From BCD1 sp965230565 (lineage in GTDB: Bacteria; Bacteroidota; Bacteroidia; Chitinophagales; Saprospiraceae), in assembly GCA_965230565.1 (NCBI GenBank), contig CBDDLH010000015.1:496001-560000 (forward strand): a DNA stretch of 64,000 nt. Direction: 5' to 3'. A program made the position numbers and the translations under genes. The stretch's first letter is position 1, and every line of letters starts with the position of its first letter. Under the pieces are notes generated by a model. The model was not told where the DNA came from. It searched no databases and worked only from the letters and a program-made list of their open reading frames with translations. Below, piece by piece: positions 17,816 through 27,300 of this stretch.

Positions 17816-17911
17816 CCTTGTTCCTTTGTTCCTTTGTTCCCTTGTTCCCTTGTTCCCTTGTTACATTGTTCCCTTGTTACATTGTTCCCTTGTTACATTG
17901 TTAACTTGTTA
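17816..17911. repeat. Twelve-unit 8-bp tandem tract, CCTTGTTC family
   Basis: Twelve octamers in exact register, starting CCTTGTTC and drifting to a 16-bp alternation of CCTTGTTA and CATTGTTC. Degenerate units continue to about 17930. Confidence 0.85.
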
Positions 17912-18150
17912 CCTTTTTACATTGTTCCTTGTCTTTCGTAGAAGAAAACCATACGCTCGTCTTGATTAACTTTTTTATAACAATTCCTGGAAGTAGATTT
18001 TAGTTGCTTCGACGTATTTTCGGAAAAAATAATACCGTGTGTCCCTGGAGTTTGACCATTTGCTTTCATTATATGTCAAAACCCAGGCATTAGCCTTGGC
18101 CTTAGTCGAATTTCAACTTAAAGGAATGGCCACAATTCAACATTAAAAAT

Positions 18151-18158
18151 TATCTTTG
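18151..18158 (+). promoter_or_regulatory. Bacteroidota -7 box for lepB
   Basis: TATCTTTG matches TAnnTTTG. It lies 20 bp before the lepB ATG, giving a leader of about 14 nt. No good -33 box. Confidence 0.5.
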
Positions 18159-18178
18159 CAGCGCAAAAAAAATCTATC

Positions 18179-19786
18179 ATGACTTTTTTACTCATTTTAT
18201 ACATCGTTTTGAGCATCAGCCTTTACAAAGTCTTTGAAAAAGCTGGTATTGAAGGATGGAAGGCATTAGTTCCCGGATTGAATTTTGTGGAATGGTGCAA
18301 ACTGATAGGACGTCCATCTTGGTGGGCGGCATTGTTATTAATCCCAATTGTGAATATTTTCATTCTGGCCGGCATGGCAGTAGACATGGTACGGTCATTC
18401 AAAAAATATAAACTTTGGCATAGTTTCGTCGCGGTAGTTTTACCTCCCGCTATGTTCTTCTGGCTTGGGTTCGACTCCAAAGAAGCCTATGACGGCCCAA
18501 CCTTGGAAAAAGAAAGAGCTTACGCAAAACAAATTGCTGAAGCCAAAGAAGCCGGGAACTCAAGAAAATTTAAAAGACTGATTGCCAACAGCCCTTACAA
18601 AAAATCTGCTCCAAGAGAATGGGGAGAGGCTATTTTCTTCGCGGTATTTGCTGCAGCTTTTATCCGTATGTTCCTGATAGAAGCTTATGTAATTCCAACT
18701 CCATCCATGGAAGGCTCGCTACTGGTAGGCGATTTTCTGTTTGTCAGTAAAGTCCATTATGGAGTGAGAATGCCCGAAACCGTGGCTATGCTGCCCTTAT
18801 TGCATAACCGCATCCCAAAAATCAACAGAGAGTCTTACCTGAAAAAGCCACAACTGGACTACAAGAGGCTGAGAGCGCTGGAAACCATCGACAAAAATGA
18901 TCCTGTAGTTTTCAATTTCCCGGAAGGAGACAGTGTATATATCTTTCCCGAAAGGACATGGAGCATAAACGATTTTCGGAGAGGACAGGTCCACGCCAGT
19001 GGTTATAAACACCACGTTAGAGCAATAAAAAGCGGGAAAAAGCCCCTTACGGTAAGGCCAATGGATAAAAAAGACCACTACGTAAAAAGATGCATTGCCA
19101 CCCCTGGTGACAGCCTGCAGATCATTGACCGACAGGTGTATATCAATGGCGAAGCAACCAAAAACCCACAACACATTCAATTTTTATATGAAGTTGTGTC
19201 CGCAAATGGTCAGTTCAATACAAGGAATTTTTCAGACTGGGGTATTTCCTCTCAGGATTTTATGGAAACCCGCTATGATAATACCTATATGATGTTTCTT
19301 TCGGATGACCAAAAGGAAAAAGTTAAAGCCATGGATCCCGGAATTACTATCAGACCACATGATTTTTCTAACATCGATAATTCCTCCAAGTTGTTTCCTC
19401 ATGATCCCAAAAACTTCCCTGGATGGACAGTAGATAATTACGGCCCGATTTGGGTACCAAAAGCGGGAGAAACCATCAAAATTTCAACGGAAAATATTTC
19501 GCTTTATCAGAGGATCATCTCCATTTATGAGGAAAATGAATTGAGTATTTCGAATGGTAAAATCTCCATCAACGGGGAAGAAACCGATGAGTACACTTTC
19601 AAAATGAATTATTACTGGATGATGGGAGACAACCGCCACAACTCGGAAGATTCCCGCTATTGGGGGTTTGTCCCAGAAGATCATGTTGTTGGTAAACCCT
19701 TATTCATTTGGTTTTCTACCAAGGAAGGCAGTATTGGTAATGGTATCAATTGGAAACGGATTTTTTCCTCTGCTGACAAACAGTAA
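18179..19786 (+). CDS. lepB: Signal peptidase I, extended form with N-terminal membrane domain
   Basis: 535 aa, about twice the usual length. Residues 1-105 are a separate membrane module with about three helices (MTFLLILYIVLSISLY; WWAALLLIPIVNIFILAGMA; SFVAVVLPPAMFFWLGF), as in DUF5684-type proteins. The S26A peptidase follows a further membrane helix (GEAIFFAVFAAAFIRMFLIE). The nucleophile Ser lies in IPTPSMEGSLLVGD (about 176) and the general-base Lys in HYVKRCIATPGD (about 303). The C-terminal box is MMGDNRHNSEDSRYWGFV. A long insert of about 150 residues separates the Lys box from the GDNRHNS box. It removes signal peptides from exported proteins at the inner membrane. A lipoprotein gene follows after 49 bp. 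Confidence 0.95.
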   Translation: MTFLLILYIVLSISLYKVFEKAGIEGWKALVPGLNFVEWCKLIGRPSWWAALLLIPIVNIFILAGMAVDMVRSFKKYKLWHSFVAVVLPPAMFFWLGFDSKEAYDGPTLEKERAYAKQIAEAKEAGNSRKFKRLIANSPYKKSAPREWGEAIFFAVFAAAFIRMFLIEAYVIPTPSMEGSLLVGDFLFVSKVHYGVRMPETVAMLPLLHNRIPKINRESYLKKPQLDYKRLRALETIDKNDPVVFNFPEGDSVYIFPERTWSINDFRRGQVHASGYKHHVRAIKSGKKPLTVRPMDKKDHYVKRCIATPGDSLQIIDRQVYINGEATKNPQHIQFLYEVVSANGQFNTRNFSDWGISSQDFMETRYDNTYMMFLSDDQKEKVKAMDPGITIRPHDFSNIDNSSKLFPHDPKNFPGWTVDNYGPIWVPKAGETIKISTENISLYQRIISIYEENELSISNGKISINGEETDEYTFKMNYYWMMGDNRHNSEDSRYWGFVPEDHVVGKPLFIWFSTKEGSIGNGINWKRIFSSADKQ

Positions 19787-19835
19787 CAAGAAGCAATAAG
19801 AACTTAATCAACTTACTGAAAATAAACTTATAATA

Positions 19836-20378
19836 ATGCGTAACCTATTAATCTTATTCGTTTTTGCAGCGGTACTTTTCTCCGCTTGTGAACCTACTAC
19901 AGATAACAATCCCTCAGGACTAACCGTAGAAGAAATGCAAGAAATCCTGCAATCTCAAAAATGGAGATATGATTACCCTCGGGTAATGGCAGGCCTGGAT
20001 TCTTTAAAACCACATATGAACCCTACAAAATACCAGGTCGTTTCTGCAGGTGTCCAGCGGGTTCAATTCGGAACATTTGAGTTTGCTCCTGATAATATCA
20101 TCTGGTTAGACCTGAATAACGGTAACGACCCGGTTCAAGGGAATTGGGCCTTTACTGAGGATGGAAAATATTTCATGATCACCTTTTCAAGCCAAAAAGC
20201 GATTCCTCATCCGATCATTAATTTCAGCAAGGAAGAAATTCATGTCGGAGCTAATGATGAAGCTGGTGCCGTATATCCGAAGATTTTCATTCCGCTTTCT
20301 GAAGGAGCAGGACTACCCAACAAGGTAGATAGTACTCAAGAAAATGAAGGAGGAGCCCCTCAGGATACCTTGCAATAA
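19836..20378 (+). CDS. Lipoprotein, unknown
   Basis: 180 aa. Lipoprotein signal with lipobox LFSAC at about residues 15-19 (MRNLLILFVFAAVLFSACEP). The mature part has NGNDPVQGNWAFTEDGKYFMITFSSQ, a pattern resembling lipocalin-like small barrels that describe residual mass after subtraction, but no family can be named. It ends in a low-complexity acidic tail. It lies 49 bp after lepB, and a strong terminator closes the two-gene unit. Confidence 0.8.
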   Translation: MRNLLILFVFAAVLFSACEPTTDNNPSGLTVEEMQEILQSQKWRYDYPRVMAGLDSLKPHMNPTKYQVVSAGVQRVQFGTFEFAPDNIIWLDLNNGNDPVQGNWAFTEDGKYFMITFSSQKAIPHPIINFSKEEIHVGANDEAGAVYPKIFIPLSEGAGLPNKVDSTQENEGGAPQDTLQ

Positions 20379-20393
20379 AAAGTACCCTTCTTT

Positions 20394-20445
20394 TCAATAA
20401 AAAAAGTCTGTATCAGATATCCCTGGTACAGACTTTTTTTATTGA
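20394..20445 (+). terminator. Intrinsic terminator of lepB-lipoprotein unit
   Basis: Perfect 19-bp arms (20394-20412 and 20427-20445) with core AAGTCTGTA/TACAGACTT and built-in A7/T7 runs. Confidence 0.9.
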
Positions 20446-20507
20446 AACTAAAAACATGAAAACATGTTGGTTTATTTGTTTATTTTTACATAAATATATA
20501 TGCCGAA

Positions 20508-22424
20508 ATGAATATTAAAACAATTCCAGCACTTATCTCTTTATTGTTATTTGCATTTCTTTTTTATAGTTATACAACCGATGAGACCAAGATCAAAAAA
20601 ATAAATTACCATCCTGAAGACTTCCTGAATACCGAATTACCCAATGGTTACAACGAGCTTTTCGCTGGTTCCGGGGAATGTGCATTTTGCCATCAGGATA
20701 TAACCACAAGTGCCGGAGAGAATGTCAGTATTTCTGACAGCTGGCGATCAACCATGATGGCCAACTCCGCCAAAGATCCTTTCTGGAGAGCAAAGGTTAG
20801 CCATGAAATCCTTACTGTTCCGCAAAACCAGGAAATTCTGGAATCTACCTGTACCAAATGTCATGCTCCAGCTGGCATAAAAAATGCCCATTACCTGGGA
20901 CAGGAAACTTATTCCCTGGAATCAATGGAAGCAGATCCAATTGCCCTGGACGGGGTGACATGCACCGTTTGTCATCAAATCCCACAGGAATCCATGGGCA
21001 TTTATTCCGGAAACTTTTTGGTAGGAGAAAATCACGAAATCTGGGGACCCTACAGTTTCGAGGTCTTTACCATGCCAATGATCAATCACACAGGATATAC
21101 TCCCGGATATGGCAGCCAGATTCATGACTCCCGCTTATGCGCTTCCTGTCATACCCTGATTACCAATACCGTTGATCTGGAAGGCAATTTCACCGGAGGA
21201 ACTTTTGTGGAACAAGCGATTTACCACGAATGGAAAAACTCGACCTACCCCAATGAAGGAATCACGTGCCAGACCTGTCACATTCCCGAAACCGATGATC
21301 CTACAGTTATCACCAATCGCCCACCGTGGTATGATGTAGAACGCAGTCCATTTGGGAAACATGAATTAGTTGGAGGCAATGCATTTATGTTAAAATTGCT
21401 TAGAGATAATGCGGAAGAAATAGGAGTAACCGCCACAACAGACCAGTTCAACAATACCATCTCAAAAACAATGGATATGTTGCAAAACAAAACCCTGGAC
21501 GCCAATCTAAACGAAATAAGCAGGACCCCGGATACCCTTTTCCTAGAATTAGAGTTGTCCAATAAGGCGGGGCATAAATTTCCTTCCGGTTATCCCAGCA
21601 GAAGAGCTTTCGTTACCCTTACAGTCATAAATGAAACCAATGACACTATTTTCCAAAGTGGCAGAATGAATGAATCGTTTCAGTTAATGGATGAAGATGA
21701 GGGTTATGAACCCCATTATGAAATGATCAACAGTGAGCAACAGGTTCAGATTTATGAAATGGTTATGGGAGATATTAACGGTGAAGTAACAACGGTTCTT
21801 GAAAGAGCCGATACTCACCTAAAAGATAACAGATTACCCCCTGTAGGATTCACAACAGACCACGTGGTTTACGATACGGTACAAATCGCCGGAAATGCTG
21901 TGCTTGATGAAAACTTCAACCAATCCGGGATTGAACAAAGCTCTGGAAAAGATAAACTTCTGTTCCATATCCCGATTGATGGAAGTACTTCTGACCTCGC
22001 AGTTCAGGCCAGCGTTTATTACCAGAGCGTTTCGGATAAATGGCTTCAGGAAATGTTCAGTCACTCCTCCACTGAAATTGATGCTTTCAAGACTTTTTAT
22101 GATAATGCGGACAAAACACCTGTTCTCGTAAGTGAATCCGTTGTGGTGAGTTCTTTAACAGCAATGGAAGATCCTGAACTAAGGGGAAGTTTAAAGGTTT
22201 TTCCAAATCCATCACACGAAAATTTTATGATTGAAAGTTCCCAATACACCATTTCCGATCTGGAATTATTCACATTAAAAGGGAAGCCAGTAAAATTTGA
22301 AATGAATCAATTAAACAATAAATCCGTCTCCATAAAATTAGACCACCAACAAGGTTTATATTTATTGAAGATCCAATTAGCAGGAGCAGGAACCACCATT
22401 CATAAACTTGCAGTCATAGAATAA
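20508..22424 (+). CDS. Multiheme c-type cytochrome with T9SS type A sorting domain
   Basis: 638 aa. N-terminal signal segment (TIPALISLLLFAFLFYSY). Five CxxCH haem sites fall within residues about 57-260: CAFCH, CTKCH, CTVCH, CASCH, CQTCH, spaced like cytochrome c554/NapC-related multihemes. A middle beta domain (about 340-540; FLELELSNKAGHKFPSGYPSRRA) also fits that family. The last about 80 residues are a T9SS type A domain (LKVFPNPSHENFMI, LELFTLKGKPVKF, QQGLYLLKIQL). A haem protein exported by T9SS would sit at the cell surface, where it could pass electrons or detoxify oxidised substrates. It is convergent with the di-haem peroxidase gene. Confidence 0.9.
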   Translation: MNIKTIPALISLLLFAFLFYSYTTDETKIKKINYHPEDFLNTELPNGYNELFAGSGECAFCHQDITTSAGENVSISDSWRSTMMANSAKDPFWRAKVSHEILTVPQNQEILESTCTKCHAPAGIKNAHYLGQETYSLESMEADPIALDGVTCTVCHQIPQESMGIYSGNFLVGENHEIWGPYSFEVFTMPMINHTGYTPGYGSQIHDSRLCASCHTLITNTVDLEGNFTGGTFVEQAIYHEWKNSTYPNEGITCQTCHIPETDDPTVITNRPPWYDVERSPFGKHELVGGNAFMLKLLRDNAEEIGVTATTDQFNNTISKTMDMLQNKTLDANLNEISRTPDTLFLELELSNKAGHKFPSGYPSRRAFVTLTVINETNDTIFQSGRMNESFQLMDEDEGYEPHYEMINSEQQVQIYEMVMGDINGEVTTVLERADTHLKDNRLPPVGFTTDHVVYDTVQIAGNAVLDENFNQSGIEQSSGKDKLLFHIPIDGSTSDLAVQASVYYQSVSDKWLQEMFSHSSTEIDAFKTFYDNADKTPVLVSESVVVSSLTAMEDPELRGSLKVFPNPSHENFMIESSQYTISDLELFTLKGKPVKFEMNQLNNKSVSIKLDHQQGLYLLKIQLAGAGTTIHKLAVIE

Positions 22425-22430
22425 ACAATT

Positions 22431-22463
22431 AGCGGGTTACAGGAGAATCCCCTGTAACCCGCT
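22431..22463. terminator. Hairpin terminator between convergent cytochrome genes
   Basis: Perfect 13-bp arms AGCGGGTTACAGG and CCTGTAACCCGCT with a 7-base loop, followed by TAAAAAA. T-runs are weak on both strands. Confidence 0.7.
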
Positions 22464-22468
22464 TAAAA

Positions 22469-22524
22469 AACCAGTAACCAGTAACCAGAAACTTGTAACC
22501 AGAAACCAGAAACTTGCAACCAAC
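22469..22524. repeat. Eight-unit 7-bp tandem tract (inverted GTTnCTG family)
   Basis: Eight heptamers in exact register: AACCAGT x2, AACCAGA, AACTTGT, AACCAGA x2, AACTTGC, AACCAAC. They sit between the terminator hairpin and the stop of the peroxidase gene. Confidence 0.85.
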
Positions 22525-22530
22525 ACCTCC

Positions 22531-23850
22531 CTATTCACATCCCATTACTTCCCTTGAAATAGGATCATTATTCGGGAAACAATTCCCGGACAAAACCGCA
22601 TCCGGCACGTAACGATCCAGTTCAGGATCACGAAGTCCGTCCGCCAGGAAAGCCACCAATTGCTGGATTTCAATCGTGGTAAGATTCAATGGGTGGAAAA
22701 AAGGAGAAATATTTCTGTCAACACGCTCATTTTCCGGAATAGCATCATTGAAATACTCTACAACACCCCACAAGGTATGTTTGCTGCTTCCGTGAAAGTA
22801 AAACGGAGAATCTTTCATATTGTAAATGGTAGGCACCTTGAATTTGTAAAGATCCTCTTCCTTTCCGGTAAATCCTCCACGTCCAAAATTTCTTAAATCA
22901 TCAACATTGGTATTGAATCCGTGAGAATCATACATATCCTTAACTCCGATGGCATGGTATTCATTAGCACTCAAAGATGGTCCCTTATGACAGCGAACAC
23001 AGCCTGCTTTACCATAGAACAACAATGCCCCCTCTTTCTGTATGTCCGTCAGCGCACCGCGCTCTCCTTTCAGCCATTCCTGGAATGGAGCTTTATTGCT
23101 CAAAAGGGTTCTGATATAAGCTGAAAGAGCAAAGGCTGTTGTTTCGGCACCATATCTTTCCTCCACAGGATAATCAGGAAAAGCTGCATCGTAAAGGGCA
23201 CGATAGCCTAATTCATCCAACACATACTCATCCACTTTCATCCGGTGAAGAATTTGTCCCTCAATTAGTTGAGCTTCAATTCCATCTAAACCAGTATAAT
23301 TGATGTGGGTATCATCAAATACATCCCACACATTTTCAGTCTCAGCATTCGTATGATTGGCCCCGAACTTTCCGGTCCAGGTGGTATTGGTTACATAACT
23401 CACGTTCAATAGGCTCAACGCACGCCCCGCCTGGGTGTCGAGTTCTGATTCATCATAATCTTCATTTATTCCGCGGTCATTGCCCATTCCCCATCCACCA
23501 TCGGCGATACCTTGTTTCCTTCCCGGCATAAAACCAGCTTCCGGCATATGGCAGGAAGCACAGGAGTAGGTGTATTTCGATGATTCATGCATTGCATCAC
23601 CTGCCAGGGCTGTTTCGTAAAAAAACAATTTGCCCAAAGCTACTTTTTCAGCGGTAATTGGATTATCGACTCCGGCAATAATGGAGCCGTAATCATCACT
23701 TTCCGGTAAAATATAATAATCAGCCGATCCGGTAGGAGACAATCGGCCAAGCAAGTCATCAAGTTCAATGTCAAGCGGGTCGGTTAGTCGGTCTTTAGAG
23801 CATCCAAAAGCAACGAAACCTATCATTGCTAATAGTAGAATTCTTTTCAT
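22531..23850 (-). CDS. Di-haem cytochrome c peroxidase (MauG/CcpA family), lipoprotein
   Basis: 439 aa. Lipoprotein signal with lipobox at GFVAFGC (residue 17). First haem site CASCHMP with the family GKLFFYETALAGD block before it; second haem site CVRCHKGPSLS. Other family blocks: MGNDRGINEDYDES, LSAYIRTLLSN, KVPTIYNMKDSPFYFHGS. These enzymes reduce hydrogen peroxide using electrons from c-type cytochromes, here outside the inner membrane. The convergent multihaem protein is a natural neighbour but no direct partnership is shown. A full Bacteroidota promoter lies about 210 bp upstream, so the mRNA has a long structured leader. Confidence 0.93.
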   Translation of the reverse strand: MKRILLLAMIGFVAFGCSKDRLTDPLDIELDDLLGRLSPTGSADYYILPESDDYGSIIAGVDNPITAEKVALGKLFFYETALAGDAMHESSKYTYSCASCHMPEAGFMPGRKQGIADGGWGMGNDRGINEDYDESELDTQAGRALSLLNVSYVTNTTWTGKFGANHTNAETENVWDVFDDTHINYTGLDGIEAQLIEGQILHRMKVDEYVLDELGYRALYDAAFPDYPVEERYGAETTAFALSAYIRTLLSNKAPFQEWLKGERGALTDIQKEGALLFYGKAGCVRCHKGPSLSANEYHAIGVKDMYDSHGFNTNVDDLRNFGRGGFTGKEEDLYKFKVPTIYNMKDSPFYFHGSSKHTLWGVVEYFNDAIPENERVDRNISPFFHPLNLTTIEIQQLVAFLADGLRDPELDRYVPDAVLSGNCFPNNDPISREVMGCE

Positions 23851-24061
23851 GGTCGTTAGTTAATAGTTGTTCAGAGATTATGACTTAATTTTTTATATAG
23901 TTGGTACATTTTCGGTGTACGAAAATTTAATATTTTTTGTTACAGGTTGTAAATGCCAACTTAAAATATGGTTTGTGCTAAATGTTTGGAAAGCTGACTC
24001 CCCGGAAAAACCAGGCCCAGCTTAGGATAGATTGCCCCGATGACAAACAAGAACCGTTTGT
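23851..24061 (-). other. Long structured 5' leader of the di-haem peroxidase gene
   Basis: Predicted from the promoter at 24068-24098. The first transcribed bases form GACAAAC/GTTTGTC (24042-24062), nested in GCCAGC/GCTGGGC. A second pair AGCTG/CAGCT follows, and nearer the gene ATTTTCG/CGAAAAT. It does not match a riboswitch class that I recognise. Confidence 0.4.
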
Positions 24062-24067
24062 CGCTGG

Positions 24068-24098
24068 CAAAAATAAAAAAATTAATCTGGATTATCAA
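24068..24098 (-). promoter_or_regulatory. Full Bacteroidota promoter for the di-haem peroxidase gene
   Basis: On the minus strand TTG (24096-24098), N20, TATTTTTG (24068-24075), an exact fit to the -33/-7 consensus. The start site is expected near 24061. Confidence 0.6.
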
Positions 24099-24346
24099 TC
24101 AATATTAATTAGAACCATTCTAAATTTAACTCCTGTAATCCCAATGTAAAAAGGCATTTTTAGCAATCTTTTTGACCATTAAAATCAGATTATGACAAGG
24201 TAATCAGCCATTTACCCACTGGAAAAAATCCAGAATTTGAATGCATAAAAAACTAATCTTAATGGAGAATGGTTACCTAATCATTATTTTTGCTTTTCAA
24301 TTGAACACCACATTTATAAAAAACCGACTTCACTAATTCAACTGCG

Positions 24347-24354
24347 TAGATTTG
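24347..24354 (+). promoter_or_regulatory. Bacteroidota -7 box for metH
   Basis: TAGATTTG fits TAnnTTTG and lies 38 bp before the metH ATG. No clear -33. I saw no cobalamin or SAM riboswitch signature between it and the gene. Confidence 0.45.
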
Positions 24355-24391
24355 CAGAAAAAATTAGGAGTGTGGGATCTATACATAAATC

Positions 24392-27300
24392 ATGTACAAC
24401 ATCAAAGACATATTAAAGGATAGAATTCTGGTGCTCGATGGCGCTATGGGAACGATGATTCAGCAATACCAGCTGACAGAGCAGGACTTCAGAGGAGAAA
24501 GATTTGCAGATTTTCCGATGGATATCAAGGGCAACAACGACATCCTGTCTATCACACAGCCTCAAATCATTGAAGCCATTCATAAGGAATACCTCAAGGC
24601 AGGAGCCGACATTATTGAAACCAACACTTTTGCAGGCACCCGCATGGCCCAGGCCGACTATAAAATGGAAGCTTATGTTTATGAATTAAATCTTGAAGCA
24701 GCCAAAATTGCCAAAAAAGCAGCGACAGAATACACTGCAATAAACCCTGACAAACCCAGGTTCGTTGCAGGAGCTATGGGGCCTACCAATGTGACGGCTT
24801 CTCTTTCTCCCGATGTCAATGACCCTGGATACAGAGCTGTGAGCTTTGACGAACTTAAGGATGCATATTACGAACAGGCTAAGGGTCTCATGGACGGCGG
24901 CTCTGACATACTTCTGGTAGAAACCATCTTCGACACCCTTAATGCCAAAGCTGCTCTATTCGCCATTGATCAGCTATTTGAAGATACAGGTAGGAAACTG
25001 CCGATAATGGTTTCCGGAACCATCACCGATGCCAGTGGGCGTACCCTTTCGGGTCAGACGGTAGAAGCTTTTTGGATCTCTATTTCACATATGGACTTGT
25101 TAAGCGTTGGACTCAACTGTGCGCTTGGAGCCAAAGAAATGCGTCCTTATATCGCAGCGCTTTCCAAAATAGCGAATTGTTATCTGAGTGCTTATCCGAA
25201 TGCCGGGCTTCCCAATGAATTTGGGGAATACGATCAGACTCCGGAGATCATGCAAGGTTATATCAGGGATTTCGCAGGCAGTGGTTTTGTCAATATCATC
25301 GGGGGCTGCTGTGGAACCACACCTGAACATATCAAAGCCATGGCTGAGGGTGTCAAAGGTTTGGAACCAAGGAAAATACCGGAAGTAGCAGGATATACCA
25401 TGCTCAGTGGGCTTGAACCCTTGATCATGCGCCCGGACAGCAATTTTGTAAATATTGGAGAGCGTACCAACGTAACGGGTTCCAGAAAATTCGCACGGCT
25501 GATCCTTTCTGAAAATTACGGTGAAGCCCTGAGTGTTGCACAACACCAGGTGGAAGGAGGTGCCCAGATTCTGGATGTCAATATGGATGAGGCCATGTTG
25601 GATTCGGAAGAGGCCATGAAAAATTTTCTGAACCTGATGATGTCAGAGCCTGAAATCGCCAAATTGCCAATCATGATAGATTCCTCCAAATGGAGTGTCA
25701 TCGAGGCGGGTTTAAAATGCGTTCAGGGAAAATGCGTCGTCAATTCCATATCCTTGAAAGAAGGTGAGAACGAGTTTATCCGCCAGGCAAAACTCGTCAA
25801 AAGATACGGCGCTGCAGCCATCGTGATGGCATTTGATGAAAAAGGCCAGGCAGATACCATCAAACGGAAGGTAGAGATATGTGTACGTGCCTATCATATC
25901 CTTACGGAAAAAGTCGGTTTCAAACCACAGGACATCATATTTGATCCAAACATATTTGCAGTAGCCACAGGTATTGAGGAGCACAATGAATATGCCATCA
26001 ATTTTATTGAAGCCACCCGCCAGATTAAAGCCAAATGTCCGGGAGCCAAAATAAGTGGGGGTGTCAGTAATATCAGTTTTAGTTTCCGTGGCAACAATCC
26101 TGTAAGGGAAGCCATGCATTCCGCTTTCCTGTTCCATGCCATACAGGCAGGCATGGACATGGGCATTGTGAATGCCGGTATGATTGAAATTTATGAAGAC
26201 ATACCTAAGGCTTTGCTGGAAAGCGTAGAAAATGTGCTTTTCAACAAAACCCCCGACGCTACCGAACAATTGGTCAAAATGGCCGAATCCACCAAAGGTA
26301 CCGGAGGCAGACAGGTTCAAAAGGATCTTTCCTGGCGTGAAGCAACAGTGGAGGAAAGGTTATCTCATGCGTTGGTGAAAGGTATTACGGAATATATTGA
26401 AGATGATACCGAAGAAGCCCGGCAAAAACTTAATGACCCGCTGGCGGTAATTGAAGGCCCGCTGATGGACGGAATGAATGTGGTTGGTGATCTTTTTGGT
26501 TCCGGTAAGATGTTCCTGCCGCAGGTAGTTAAAAGCGCCAGGGTTATGAAAAAGTCCGTAGCCTATTTAACACCATTTATTGAAGAGTCTAAAAAAGCAT
26601 CAGGTAGCCGATCCAGAGGAAAGGTTTTGTTGGCTACCGTTAAAGGAGATGTGCACGATATCGGCAAAAACATCGTTGGCGTGGTACTTGGCTGCAATAA
26701 TTATGAGATCATTGATATGGGAGTTATGGTACCCACTCAAAATATTCTCAGCAAGGCATTGGAGGAATCAGTGGACATCATAGGCCTGAGCGGTCTGATC
26801 ACGCCTTCATTGGAAGAAATGGTTAATGTAGCTGCGGAGATGGAACGTCAGTCCATTGACATCCCCTTAGTTATCGGAGGAGCTACGACATCAAAGACGC
26901 ATACAGCAGTTAAGATCGCTCCGAATTACAGTGGTCCGGCTATCCATGTTTTGGATGCTTCACGCAGTGTAGGAGTAATCAATTCCCTTTTGAGCAATCA
27001 GGAAAACAAGGCAACTTTTGTTGAGAAAATTTCAACGGATTACGAGAGAATCCGGAAAAGCCATACCAACAGAAAAGCAAAGAAAGTCTATCTGACAATT
27101 GAACAAGCCAGGGCAAATGCCTTCCAGACAGATTGGGAAAACTATGATCCACCTGTCCCTGTAGAAACCGGAATAAAAGTTTTCGACCATTACAGCATCG
27201 AAGAATTGACGGAATATATTGACTGGACACCATTTTTCTCTACCTGGCAGCTGGCCGGAAAATTCCCGGCAATCCTGGAAGATAAAATTGTAGGCGAGGA

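Larger units (their letters stand above)
17551..18178. other. Gene-free interval with octamer tract
   Basis: 628 bp with no credible gene. From 17816 it holds the long octamer tract. Around 17700-17760 there is a degenerate relative of the CCCG-hairpin-CGGGAT repeat (GGCACTTCGTACC ... CCGGGATTTGG), and at 18151 the -7 box of the signal peptidase gene. Confidence 0.6.

Noticed and set aside
17816..17911. CRISPR-like array
   Set aside because: Units are 8 bp, contiguous, without spacers; a degenerate tandem repeat.
18467..18485. GGGTTCGACTCC resembling a tRNA T-loop
   Set aside because: Lies inside the lepB coding sequence with no acceptor or anticodon stems around it.
23990..24391. Cobalamin or SAM riboswitch before metH
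   Set aside because: No recognisable conserved cores of these classes. The visible hairpins lie upstream of the metH -7 box and belong to the opposite-strand leader.
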